Both the position numbers and the translations under genes were made by a program. Of a stretch of 5,433 nt of DNA, positions 1 through 5,433 are shown piece by piece (position 1 is the stretch's first letter; each line of letters opens with the position of its first letter). The notes under the pieces were generated by a model that was not told where the DNA came from, ran no database searches, and was given only the letters and a program-made list of their open reading frames with translations. This DNA comes from Balneolales bacterium (lineage in GTDB: Bacteria; Bacteroidota; Rhodothermia; Balneolales; Balneolaceae): positions 1 to 5,433 of the forward strand of contig JAKSCW010000455.1 in NCBI GenBank assembly GCA_022360375.1, written 5' to 3'.

Positions 1-1060
1 AATGTCACCCGCTTACATTTCTGAAATAGCTCCAGCGCACTTGCGGGGACGGTTATCCTCCATCCAGCAAGTAGCCATTATTGTTGGTTTATTCCTGGCT
101 TTCGTAAGTAACTATCTGGTTGCCAATTCAGCTGGTTCGGCCCTGAACGAATTTTGGATGGGTTTTGAAGCGTGGAGATGGATGTTCTGGATTGAATTAA
201 TTCCTGCCTCTGTTTTCTTCATTGCATTATTATTTATTCCTGAAAGCCCCCGCTTCTATGCAGTTAAAGACAAGGCCGATAAAGCACTTGAAGTACTAAC
301 AAAACTTTTTGGAGCTGAAACTGCAAAAACAAAATTAGCGGAAATTAATGAGTCATTAGGTGCAGATCATAAACCAAAGCTTTCAGATCTGTTTGATTCA
401 ATAACCAGGAAAATTCGCCCGATCGTTTGGGTTGGAATCGGCCTGGCCGTGTTTCAACAGCTGGTGGGAATTAACGTCGTATTCTATTACGGTGCCGTAC
501 TCTGGCAATCGGTAGGCTTCTCTGAAGCTGATGCATTACTGATCAACATCTTATCCGGTGGATTAAGTATTCTCGCGGTTGCTATCTCCATTTACCTGAT
601 TGACCGGATCGGTCGCAAGCCTCTTCTGTTCTGGGGTTCTGTCGGTATGGCGGTAACGCTTGGAATCATGAGCGGGGTATTCTTCTCAGGCACACTCGAT
701 GCTGGCGGAAATCTTCAGCTTTCTGATTCTTTGGGCATGATCGCCTTAATCTCTGCAAACCTCTATGTGATGTTTTTCAACGGTTCATGGGGACCTGTGA
801 TGTGGGTATTGCTTGGAGAAATGTTCCCTAACAAACTTCGTGGTTCTGGCCTCGCTGTAAGTGGACTTTCCCAGTGGGTAGCGAATTTTGCTATAACCAT
901 GACGTTCCCAATACTCCTTGCTTCTATTGGACTTACCGGAGCATATGGTATTTATGCGTTCTTTGCCGTTGTTTCTGTATTTTTTGTACAGAAAATGGTA
1001 CGCGAAACCAAAGGCCTGGAGTTGGAAGATATGAACAAACTCTGGGGTATCGATTCTTAA
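1..1060 (+). CDS. MFS sugar porter (SP family), 5' end missing
   Basis: This is an inner-membrane transporter of the major facilitator superfamily, sugar porter family, which usually moves a hexose or pentose by proton symport or facilitated diffusion. The visible 352 residues (numbered from the ATG at base 2) carry the family signatures in order: PAYISEIAP...RG (residues 3-16, loop after TM4), PESPR (80-84, after TM6), QQLVGIN (152-158, TM7), DRIGRK (201-206, TM8-9 loop), GPVMW...E...P...RG (264-281, TM10) and ETKGLELEDM (335-344, C-terminal tail). Hydrophobic segments fit TM5-TM12. The family usually has about 450-500 residues with roughly 120-140 before the first motif seen here, so the ATG at base 2 is an internal Met and the gene begins outside the window. 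The QQ.VGIN segment resembles XylE and cyanobacterial glucose porters, but the substrate cannot be assigned. A rho-independent terminator follows 26 bp after the stop. Confidence 0.95.
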   Translation, partial: MSPAYISEIAPAHLRGRLSSIQQVAIIVGLFLAFVSNYLVANSAGSALNEFWMGFEAWRWMFWIELIPASVFFIALLFIPESPRFYAVKDKADKALEVLTKLFGAETAKTKLAEINESLGADHKPKLSDLFDSITRKIRPIVWVGIGLAVFQQLVGINVVFYYGAVLWQSVGFSEADALLINILSGGLSILAVAISIYLIDRIGRKPLLFWGSVGMAVTLGIMSGVFFSGTLDAGGNLQLSDSLGMIALISANLYVMFFNGSWGPVMWVLLGEMFPNKLRGSGLAVSGLSQWVANFAITMTFPILLASIGLTGAYGIYAFFAVVSVFFVQKMVRETKGLELEDMNKLWGIDS

Positions 1061-1086
1061 AATCGAATATCCAGTTGACTAAAATG

Positions 1087-1127
1087 GCCCTGAGTGAGCG
1101 CGCCGGCTTTTGCTCAGGGCTTTTTTT
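1087..1127 (+). terminator. Rho-independent terminator of the sugar porter gene
   Basis: A perfect 8-bp stem GCCCTGAG (1087-1094) / CTCAGGGC (1113-1120) encloses an 18-nt loop and is followed directly by seven T (1121-1127). The loop can form a small extra AGC/GCT pairing. The element lies 26 bp after the transporter stop and only 20 bp before the next ATG, so it should end the transporter message. Confidence 0.9.
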
Positions 1128-1147
1128 GTAATTCAATCCCTTCTATC

Positions 1148-1681
1148 ATGATTACTATTCAATCCAGAAAAGAAATCCAACACGCTTTGGAAGAAGCATT
1201 TACTGCGGTTATAAGCTTTATTGCATCTCAGCCGGAAGAATTATTCCAGAAAAGCTCCGCAGAAGGAAAGTGGACGACTGGTCAGCAATTGGAACACTTA
1301 ATTAAAAGCGTAACCCCCATCAATAACGCATTCCTTTTACCTAAACTGGCAATCAAAATGAGATTTGGTTCGATTGATCGTAACGAAATGAATTATGATG
1401 AACTGGTTGACCTCTATAAACAAAAACTTGAAGAAGGCGCTGTAGCTTCTAAGCCCTATATTCCGGAACCGGTTTCCCTGGAACAAAAAAACCGGCTCTT
1501 ACAAAAGTATTCAATAGAAAAGGAACACATTATTGAACGACTTAATAAATGGAGTGAAAAAGACCTTTCCTCTGTTGCTGCTCTTCACCCTGTTTTGGGT
1601 AACCTTTCAATTCGTGAGTTAATGTTCTTCACTATCTATCATAATTACCACCACCTGGACAGCATAAAAAAAATTCAATAA
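1148..1681 (+). CDS. DinB/YfiT-fold protein (DinB_2-like)
   Basis: A 177-aa cytosolic protein of the DinB/YfiT four-helix-bundle superfamily. Members are putative metal-dependent enzymes; some are thiol-S-transferases (bacillithiol or mycothiol), but most have no known reaction. Visible hallmarks are the N-terminal helix, then GKWTTGQQLEHLIKS (residues 40-54, typical 'W...Q...H' motif with H50), and a C-terminal helix with YHNYHH (164-169) that gives an H165-x3-H169 pair. H50, H165 and H169 would form the expected metal triad. Length is normal for the family. The frame is open back to a GTG at 1094, but that codon lies in the upstream terminator hairpin; the ATG at 1148 gives the expected N-terminal helix and was chosen. 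No Shine-Dalgarno is visible. The gene sits alone between a terminator and the tetR promoter, and its own promoter is not clear. Substrate unknown. Confidence 0.82.
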   Translation: MITIQSRKEIQHALEEAFTAVISFIASQPEELFQKSSAEGKWTTGQQLEHLIKSVTPINNAFLLPKLAIKMRFGSIDRNEMNYDELVDLYKQKLEEGAVASKPYIPEPVSLEQKNRLLQKYSIEKEHIIERLNKWSEKDLSSVAALHPVLGNLSIRELMFFTIYHNYHHLDSIKKIQ

Positions 1682-1685
1682 GGTA

Positions 1686-1716
1686 TTTGCATCTTTAAAA
1701 AAGATGCGTAAATTTG
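1686..1716 (+). promoter_or_regulatory. Bacteroidota-type promoter of the tetR gene
   Basis: TTTG at 1686-1689 and TAAATTTG at 1709-1716 match the Bacteroidota -33 (TTTG) and -7 (TAnnTTTG) consensus with a 19-nt spacer, which is the usual distance. Transcription would start near 1720-1724, giving a leader of only about 12-16 nt before the ATG at 1736. The -7 element overlaps the palindromic operator at 1714-1733. Confidence 0.72.
1689..1707. repeat. Perfect 8-bp inverted repeat in the promoter spacer
   Basis: GCATCTTT (1689-1696) and AAAGATGC (1700-1707) are exact reverse complements separated by AAA. The repeat begins 7 bp after the DinB-like gene's stop and almost exactly fills the spacer between the -33 and -7 elements of the tetR promoter. 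No T-tract follows it, so it is a poor intrinsic terminator. It could be a transcript-end hairpin for the upstream gene, a protein-binding site, or chance in AT-rich DNA. Confidence 0.6.
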
Positions 1717-1733
1717 TGAGTGATTACTCACAA
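1714..1733. promoter_or_regulatory. Operator 1: near-perfect 20-bp palindrome before tetR
   Basis: The palindrome TTGTGAGTGA / TTACTCACAA is symmetric except for one base pair (G1722 against T1725). It overlaps the last bases of the -7 element and the predicted transcription start, and ends 2 bp before the tetR ATG. This size, symmetry and position are typical of a TetR-family self-repression operator. Its core GTGATTACTCAC (1720-1731) recurs at 2279-2290 in front of the first SDR gene. Confidence 0.8.
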
Positions 1734-1735
1734 CT

Positions 1736-2257
1736 ATGACTGAAAAACAACTCAACATATTGCAAGCCGCTTTGGAACTCTTCGCTAAAGAAGGATACAA
1801 TGCCACTTCAACCAGTAAGGTAGCGAAGCACGCAGGAGTTTCTGAAGGATTGGTGTTCCGGCATTTTGAAAACAAAGCCGGGTTACTGGATGCCATCCTG
1901 AAAGAAGGAGAAAAACGAATTAAAGCAGTTTATGCAGACGTTGTTTTGGAAACGGATCCCAAAGAAGTGATCCGGAAAGTGATTCAAATTCCTTTTTCAA
2001 TACCAAAAGATGAACTTGAATTTTGGAAGCTTCAGGTAAAACTGAAATGGGAACTGGATTACGATAGTTCTAAAAAAATGGAGCCTTTACAATTGGCACT
2101 AAGCAATGCATTCATGAAACTTGGATATTCATCTCCTGAAAGAGAAGCCCAGTTTTTAGTGTTGTTTATGGAGGGTTTAAGCAGTGCTATGTTAAAAGGA
2201 TACATTGATGATAAGACAAGTCTTGAAGCTTTTCTTCTTGACAAGTACAATCTCTAA
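1736..2257 (+). CDS. TetR/AcrR-family transcriptional repressor
   Basis: A 173-aa DNA-binding regulator. The N-terminal TetR_N helix-turn-helix is textbook: ILQAALELFAKEGY (residues 8-21), then TSTSKVAKHAGVSEGLVFRHF (about 24-44), followed by ENKAGLLDAI (45-54). The rest is a helical ligand-binding and dimerisation domain with no recognisable specificity; the C-terminal part (roughly 120-173) ends in a helix like those of many short TetR proteins of Bacteroidota. The start is fixed by the ATG directly after the operator and by the normal distance to the HTH; there is no Shine-Dalgarno. The gene is followed after 49 bp by two SDR genes with no terminator between, and the gap holds a second copy of the operator motif. 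I infer that it represses itself and the SDR pair until an unknown, probably small hydrophobic or reactive ligand binds. Confidence 0.92.
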   Translation: MTEKQLNILQAALELFAKEGYNATSTSKVAKHAGVSEGLVFRHFENKAGLLDAILKEGEKRIKAVYADVVLETDPKEVIRKVIQIPFSIPKDELEFWKLQVKLKWELDYDSSKKMEPLQLALSNAFMKLGYSSPEREAQFLVLFMEGLSSAMLKGYIDDKTSLEAFLLDKYNL

Positions 2258-2277
2258 AAAAATTTAACCATTAAATA

Positions 2278-2291
2278 AGTGATTACTCACT
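2278..2291. promoter_or_regulatory. Operator 2: second copy of the TetR motif before the SDR genes
   Basis: AGTGATTACTCACT reads as the inverted repeat AGTGA-TTAC-TCACT and shares 13 identical bases (AGTGATTACTCAC, 2278-2290) with operator 1. It lies 15 bp before the ATG of the first SDR gene. Its outer flanks are less symmetric than in operator 1. No convincing Bacteroidota promoter surrounds it, so it may act on a weak internal promoter or as a roadblock or looping partner for operator 1. Confidence 0.72.
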
Positions 2292-2306
2292 AATAATATT
2301 TTTACT

Positions 2307-3146
2307 ATGAAAGCAAAAAAAGTAGCCTTAGTAACCGGAGCTTCCTCCGGGATTGGAAAAGCAACTGCTGAACAGTTGCTGAAGGACGGGTTTGTTGTAT
2401 ATGTTGTTGCCCGACGCTTAGAAAAAATGGCCGACTTAGAAACAAAAGGAGCCATTGCCATTAAAATGGATATAACCATTGAGGACGATATTCAAAACGT
2501 CATTAATCAAATCACCAAGGAATACGGAGGCGTGGATGTTCTTGTTAATAACGCCGGATATGCCATTTATGGTGCTATTGAAGACATAACCATTGAAGAG
2601 GCACGCCGCCAATTTGAAGTAAATTTGTTTGGCCTGGCCCGGTTAACCCAATTGGTACTCCCTTATATGAGGAAAATGAAGGCCGGAACCATCATTAACA
2701 TAACCTCGGTAGGTGGTAAAATTTATACACCACTTGGAGCTTGGTATATTGCAACCAAGCACGCATTGGAGGGCTGGTCAGATTGTTTACGAATCGAAAC
2801 CAAGCAGTTTGGAATAGATGTGGTTATAGTTGAACCGGGCTTAATCATCACAGAATTTGGGGATGTGATGAATCAACCAATGCTTGATCGTTCGGAAGGC
2901 GGTGCGTATGAGAATCATGCTCAGTCATTGGCAACAGCATTAGAAGAGTCGTATAAAAAACCGGATGCCGGCTCTCCTCCTTCGGTGATTGCAAACGTGA
3001 TTTCAAAAGCAGTAAAATCCAGAAAACCAAAAACCCGATATGCAGCAGGGAAAATGGCCAAACCCCTTCTTTTTGCAAGAAGATGGTTAAGCGATCGGAT
3101 GTTTGATAAAGCCGTGATGAGTCAAATTGAACGAATGAAAAACTAG
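2307..3146 (+). CDS. Classical short-chain dehydrogenase/reductase (SDR), first of tandem pair
   Basis: A 279-aa cytosolic NAD(P)-dependent oxidoreductase with a Rossmann fold. Motifs in order are the nucleotide-binding TGASSGIG (residues 10-17), R36-R37 after the second strand (suggests NADP(H) preference), D55 (DI, adenine pocket), NNAG (81-84), N106, catalytic S134, Y147 and K151 (YxxxK), and PG (177-178) after the sixth strand. The full N-S-Y-K tetrad is present, so it should be active. The C-terminal extension (about 190-279, with SPPSVIA and RKPKTRY segments) resembles the group of SDRs around 280 aa often annotated 'oxidoreductase' or 17-beta-hydroxysteroid-dehydrogenase-like; the substrate cannot be read from sequence. 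It is preceded by an operator copy, lacks a visible Shine-Dalgarno, and is followed after only 9 bp by a second SDR, so the two are almost surely co-transcribed. Confidence 0.93.
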   Translation: MKAKKVALVTGASSGIGKATAEQLLKDGFVVYVVARRLEKMADLETKGAIAIKMDITIEDDIQNVINQITKEYGGVDVLVNNAGYAIYGAIEDITIEEARRQFEVNLFGLARLTQLVLPYMRKMKAGTIINITSVGGKIYTPLGAWYIATKHALEGWSDCLRIETKQFGIDVVIVEPGLIITEFGDVMNQPMLDRSEGGAYENHAQSLATALEESYKKPDAGSPPSVIANVISKAVKSRKPKTRYAAGKMAKPLLFARRWLSDRMFDKAVMSQIERMKN

Positions 3147-3149
3147 GAG
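3145..3149 (+). promoter_or_regulatory. Shine-Dalgarno of the second SDR, overlapping the previous stop
   Basis: AGGAG shares its first two bases with the TAG stop (3144-3146) of the first SDR and is spaced 6 nt from the ATG at 3156. It is the only strong Shine-Dalgarno in the window and suggests that the second SDR is translated by ribosomes finishing the first. Confidence 0.75.
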
Positions 3150-3155
3150 AACATA

Positions 3156-3944
3156 ATGAGTACGAAGAAAACTGCATTAATTACCGGAGCTTCCACTGGA
3201 ATTGGTAAAGAATTTGCCCACATACATGCTCGCACCAAGGGAGACCTTGTGATTGTAGCCCGAAGTGAGGATAAACTAAATGCGCTCGCTTCGGAATTGA
3301 AAGAAAAACATGGAATCAATGTTTTTGTAATTACTAAAGACCTGAGTAAGCCTGATGCTGCAAAAGAAGTGTATGAAGAAACAAAAGCAGCCGGAATTGA
3401 AGTAAACTACCTGATCAATAATGCCGGATTTGGTGGTCGTGGATATTTCCACGAACGGGAGTGGGAAAAGGAGTTAGCGATGATTAACCTAAATGTTACT
3501 ACACTAACTGCTTTAACGCGTTTCTTCCTGGATGATATGGTTTCCCGAAATTCGGGTAAAATCCTAAACGTATCTTCTACTGCTTCTTTGCTTCCGGGGC
3601 CACTTCAGGCAGTATATTTTGCTACAAAAGCATTTGTCACTTCCTTTAGCAATGCGATAGCGCAGGAACTTCACAAAACTAACATAACCGTAACCGCATT
3701 ACTTCCCGGAGCTACTGAAACAGAGTTTGCCAAAACTTCAGGAATGGATAAAACCAATTTATTCCAACATACATTTAGTGCTGAAGAAGTTGCGAAAGAT
3801 GGATATGAAGGGATGCTGGCGGGAAAACTAAACGTAATTACCGGAGTAACCATGCAGCAACGTATTATGTTTCAAACCATCCCGTTTGCCCCAAAGAAAA
3901 TGCTGCTTAAACAAGTTTACGAAATGCAACAAGCCGTGAATTAA
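3156..3944 (+). CDS. Classical SDR oxidoreductase (DltE/YqjQ-like), second of tandem pair
   Basis: A 262-aa cytosolic NAD(P)-dependent oxidoreductase of the classical SDR type, group COG0300 (DltE-like). It shows TGASTGIG (residues 10-17), R36 after the second strand (NADP(H) preference likely), D62 (DL), NNAG (88-91), N113, catalytic S141, Y154 and K158, and PG (184-185) followed by TETEF. The complete N-S-Y-K tetrad predicts an active enzyme. The C-terminal segment (about 205-262) has the AEEVAKDGYEGM pattern and a hydrophobic/basic end common in this group, whose members are mostly of unknown substrate. It is a paralogue-type neighbour of the first SDR but clearly divergent from it outside the motifs, so it is not a recent duplication. 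It is coupled to the preceding gene by a 9-bp gap and an overlapping Shine-Dalgarno, and is followed by a strong terminator. Confidence 0.93.
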   Translation: MSTKKTALITGASTGIGKEFAHIHARTKGDLVIVARSEDKLNALASELKEKHGINVFVITKDLSKPDAAKEVYEETKAAGIEVNYLINNAGFGGRGYFHEREWEKELAMINLNVTTLTALTRFFLDDMVSRNSGKILNVSSTASLLPGPLQAVYFATKAFVTSFSNAIAQELHKTNITVTALLPGATETEFAKTSGMDKTNLFQHTFSAEEVAKDGYEGMLAGKLNVITGVTMQQRIMFQTIPFAPKKMLLKQVYEMQQAVN

Positions 3945-3949
3945 TCTAT

Positions 3950-3984
3950 AAAGGAGACCGAATTTTGGTCTCCTTTCCTTTTTT
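3950..3984 (+). terminator. Rho-independent terminator of the tetR-SDR operon
   Basis: A perfect 10-bp stem AAAGGAGACC (3950-3959) / GGTCTCCTTT (3967-3976) with a 7-nt loop is followed by CC and six T (3979-3984). It starts 5 bp after the stop of the second SDR. The A-rich left arm and T-rich right arm make it partly symmetric, but no converging gene lies downstream, so it serves the SDR operon. Confidence 0.9.
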
Positions 3985-4046
3985 GGAAGTAAGTAATTAA
4001 TGTATTTTTTTTACCTTGCGGCTTAAACTGGGGTTAAAACAAATGT

Positions 4047-5433
4047 ATGCTTACTCGAAAGAAACGGTGCGTTTTCCTTATCACAGGGTTGCTCTTACTT
4101 TTCTTCACAAAAACAGGGTTTACTTATACACCTTCTGTATCCATTTCAGATACACTTGCGTGGTCAAACCCGGCTACCTGGGGTGGCACCAAGCCAACGG
4201 AAGGCGATTCTGTTGTAATACCCGAAGGTGTTATCATTCTCCTGGATGAAGGCACGCCATCCTTTTCGGGGGTCACTATTAACGGAACTCTGGTATTTGA
4301 TCAACAGGATTTGACCCTCACCTCAGACTGGATTCTGATACACGGAAAACTACAAATCGGATCTGAGTCTAATCCTTTTACCCATTCTGCAATCCTTACT
4401 TTAACGGGAAATGACACCGATCAAAGCATCATGGGTATGGGAACCCGCGGAATCATGGTTATGGGAGAATTGGAGCTGCACGGGAATCCCCCTGCCGTTG
4501 GGTGGACGAAACTGAATGAACACGCTGCATTTGGAAGTACTGCATTAACGCTGAAAGAAAACGTAGACTGGCGAACAGGAGATGAAATTGTAATTGGTCC
4601 TACCGATTATTTTGAAGCGGGGAACGGCATTTCTGTTTCACAACGAATAACGCTTTCCGGGGTTTCCGGAAATACCCTTTCCCTTGAAGAAGGATTAAAT
4701 GCATACCGGTGGGGTTTGCTTCAATATGCTACTGAAAATGGACTAAGCTTAGACTCCTTAAACCTTATCACTCCTCCTGTACCTGATACTGATTCAACGT
4801 CTACCCCTTTAATTCTGGATCAGCGTGCACCGGTTGGGCTCTTAACCCGGAACATTCAAATACAATCTCCGGATGACGAACTTTGGCAAAACGAAGGATT
4901 CGGTGTTCACATAATGATTATGCCTTCAGGTTCAGCCAAAATAGACGGGCTTGAAATCAAACGGGGTGGTCAACGCGGAAGAATTCGCAGATATGCTTTC
5001 CACTGGCATATCTTAAGTTATTCAGGTACGGAGACTCTTGCAGATGCTGCGGGTCAATATTTTACCAATTCGTCAATAAACAGTTCTGCGAACCGGGGGG
5101 TTGTAATTCATGGAACAAACGGACTCCTTGTCCGGAACAATGTTCTCTTTGATATTGAAGGCCATGGAATTTTTACTGAGGATGCAGTTGAGCGCCGGAA
5201 TACTATCGATAACAACCTGGTTCTTCATATCAGAACTCCTCAGGTTCTACCCTCAGAAGCCCTGAAACAGCATGAAATGTGGACAGGTGACTTTGGTTCT
5301 TCCTGTTTTTGGCTCAGCAATCCTGATAATATAGTCACCAATAATCATGCAGGTGATTGTGTCGGGTTTGGGTTCTGGCTTACATATCCCGTTCAACCGT
5401 GGGGAGAACACCAAAACACATTGGATGAATTTG
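4047..5433 (+). CDS. Secreted G8-domain, CEMIP/TMEM2-like beta-helix protein, 3' end missing
   Basis: The first 462 residues of an exported protein; the frame is open to the window end. A Sec signal peptide is clear: LTRKKR, a hydrophobic core (residues about 8-20, FLITGLLLLFF), cleavage probably around 25-35. A G8 domain follows (about 38-155): AWSNPATWGG (38-47), then P50/G53/V56-I58/G61, LDEG (66-69), repeated I.G.L strands and HGNP...GWTKL (145-156). Next comes a region with V.W..GDEIVI strands, and then a right-handed beta-helix with RYAFHWH (315-321), HGTNGLLVRNN (355-365), GHGIFTEDAVERRNT (372-386) and FWLSNPDN (421-428). As far as I recall them, these match blocks of animal CEMIP/TMEM2 (GRYPIHFH, VHG.NGLL, GH.FF.EDG.E.RNT, FW.ANPNNN), which bind and cut hyaluronan. 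Bacterial G8 proteins are known but functionally obscure, so glycan binding or cleavage is an inference. The ATG at 4047 follows an in-frame stop at 4035; there is no good Shine-Dalgarno. Confidence 0.88.
   Translation, partial: MLTRKKRCVFLITGLLLLFFTKTGFTYTPSVSISDTLAWSNPATWGGTKPTEGDSVVIPEGVIILLDEGTPSFSGVTINGTLVFDQQDLTLTSDWILIHGKLQIGSESNPFTHSAILTLTGNDTDQSIMGMGTRGIMVMGELELHGNPPAVGWTKLNEHAAFGSTALTLKENVDWRTGDEIVIGPTDYFEAGNGISVSQRITLSGVSGNTLSLEEGLNAYRWGLLQYATENGLSLDSLNLITPPVPDTDSTSTPLILDQRAPVGLLTRNIQIQSPDDELWQNEGFGVHIMIMPSGSAKIDGLEIKRGGQRGRIRRYAFHWHILSYSGTETLADAAGQYFTNSSINSSANRGVVIHGTNGLLVRNNVLFDIEGHGIFTEDAVERRNTIDNNLVLHIRTPQVLPSEALKQHEMWTGDFGSSCFWLSNPDNIVTNNHAGDCVGFGFWLTYPVQPWGEHQNTLDEF

Noticed and set aside
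2..4. ATG as the true start of the sugar porter
   Set aside because: The first residues are the conserved loop 4-5 motif, so about 120-140 N-terminal residues must lie outside the window.
1094..1147. Upstream GTG start extending the DinB-like frame by 18 residues
   Set aside because: The GTG lies in the transporter terminator hairpin and the added residues do not fit the family; ATG 1148 begins the expected first helix.
1689..1707. Hairpin as the intrinsic terminator of the DinB-like gene
   Set aside because: An AT-rich 8-bp stem with a 3-nt loop and no T-tract after it; a classical terminator call is not supported.
2848..3177. Open frame of 109 codons on the minus strand
   Set aside because: It is fully antisense to the first SDR and into the second, has no family motif, and has no promoter or context.
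2307..3944. Recent tandem duplication of one SDR gene
   Set aside because: Similarity is confined to the usual SDR motifs; length, C-terminal regions and loops differ, so the pair is old or independently recruited.
3950..3956. AAAGGAG as a ribosome binding site for a downstream gene
   Set aside because: It is the left arm of a perfect terminator stem and has no start codon at a suitable distance.
3982..4018. Promoter for the G8 gene (TTTG 3982-3985, TACCTTG 4012-4018)
   Set aside because: The -7-like element is plausible and would give a short leader, but the 26-nt spacing is too long and the -33 element sits in the terminator T-tract; too weak to annotate.
4016..4249. Open frame of 77 codons in another phase
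   Set aside because: It has no recognisable protein character and overlaps the signal peptide and G8 domain encoded in the frame starting at 4047.

Overview
The window is a stretch of bacterial chromosome of moderate to low GC with six protein genes, all on the + strand. Two of them are cut by the window edges. I see no rRNA, tRNA, CRISPR array, insertion sequence or other mobile-element sign. Most start codons lack a Shine-Dalgarno sequence, and the tetR promoter fits the Bacteroidota-type consensus (TTTG, about 19 nt, TAnnTTTG). I therefore infer a member of the Bacteroidota / Balneolota (FCB) lineage; the genus cannot be told from this sequence.

Layout. (1) 1-1060: the C-terminal two thirds of an MFS sugar-porter transporter, closed by a strong rho-independent terminator (1087-1127). 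(2) 1148-1681: a DinB/YfiT-fold protein (DinB_2-like) of 177 aa with a possible metal-binding His triad. (3) 1686-3976: a compact regulated unit made of a promoter, an operator overlapping that promoter, a TetR-family repressor, a second copy of the operator motif, two tandem short-chain dehydrogenases/reductases (SDRs) 9 bp apart, and a strong terminator. The shared motif GTGATTACTCAC in front of both tetR and the first SDR is the clearest regulatory signal here. It suggests that the repressor controls itself and the two oxidoreductases. The SDR substrates are not evident.

(4) 4047-end: the N-terminal 462 residues of a secreted protein with a signal peptide, a G8 domain and the start of a right-handed beta-helix. 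It resembles animal CEMIP (KIAA1199)/TMEM2, the hyaluronan-binding and hyaluronan-depolymerising proteins. The gene runs off the right edge. It is separated from the SDR operon by a terminator, so it is probably an independent transcription unit. It is the most unusual gene of the window: a bacterial extracellular protein whose best-known relatives handle animal glycosaminoglycans. A carbohydrate link with the sugar porter 3 kb upstream is possible, but the intervening terminators and unrelated genes give it no direct support.
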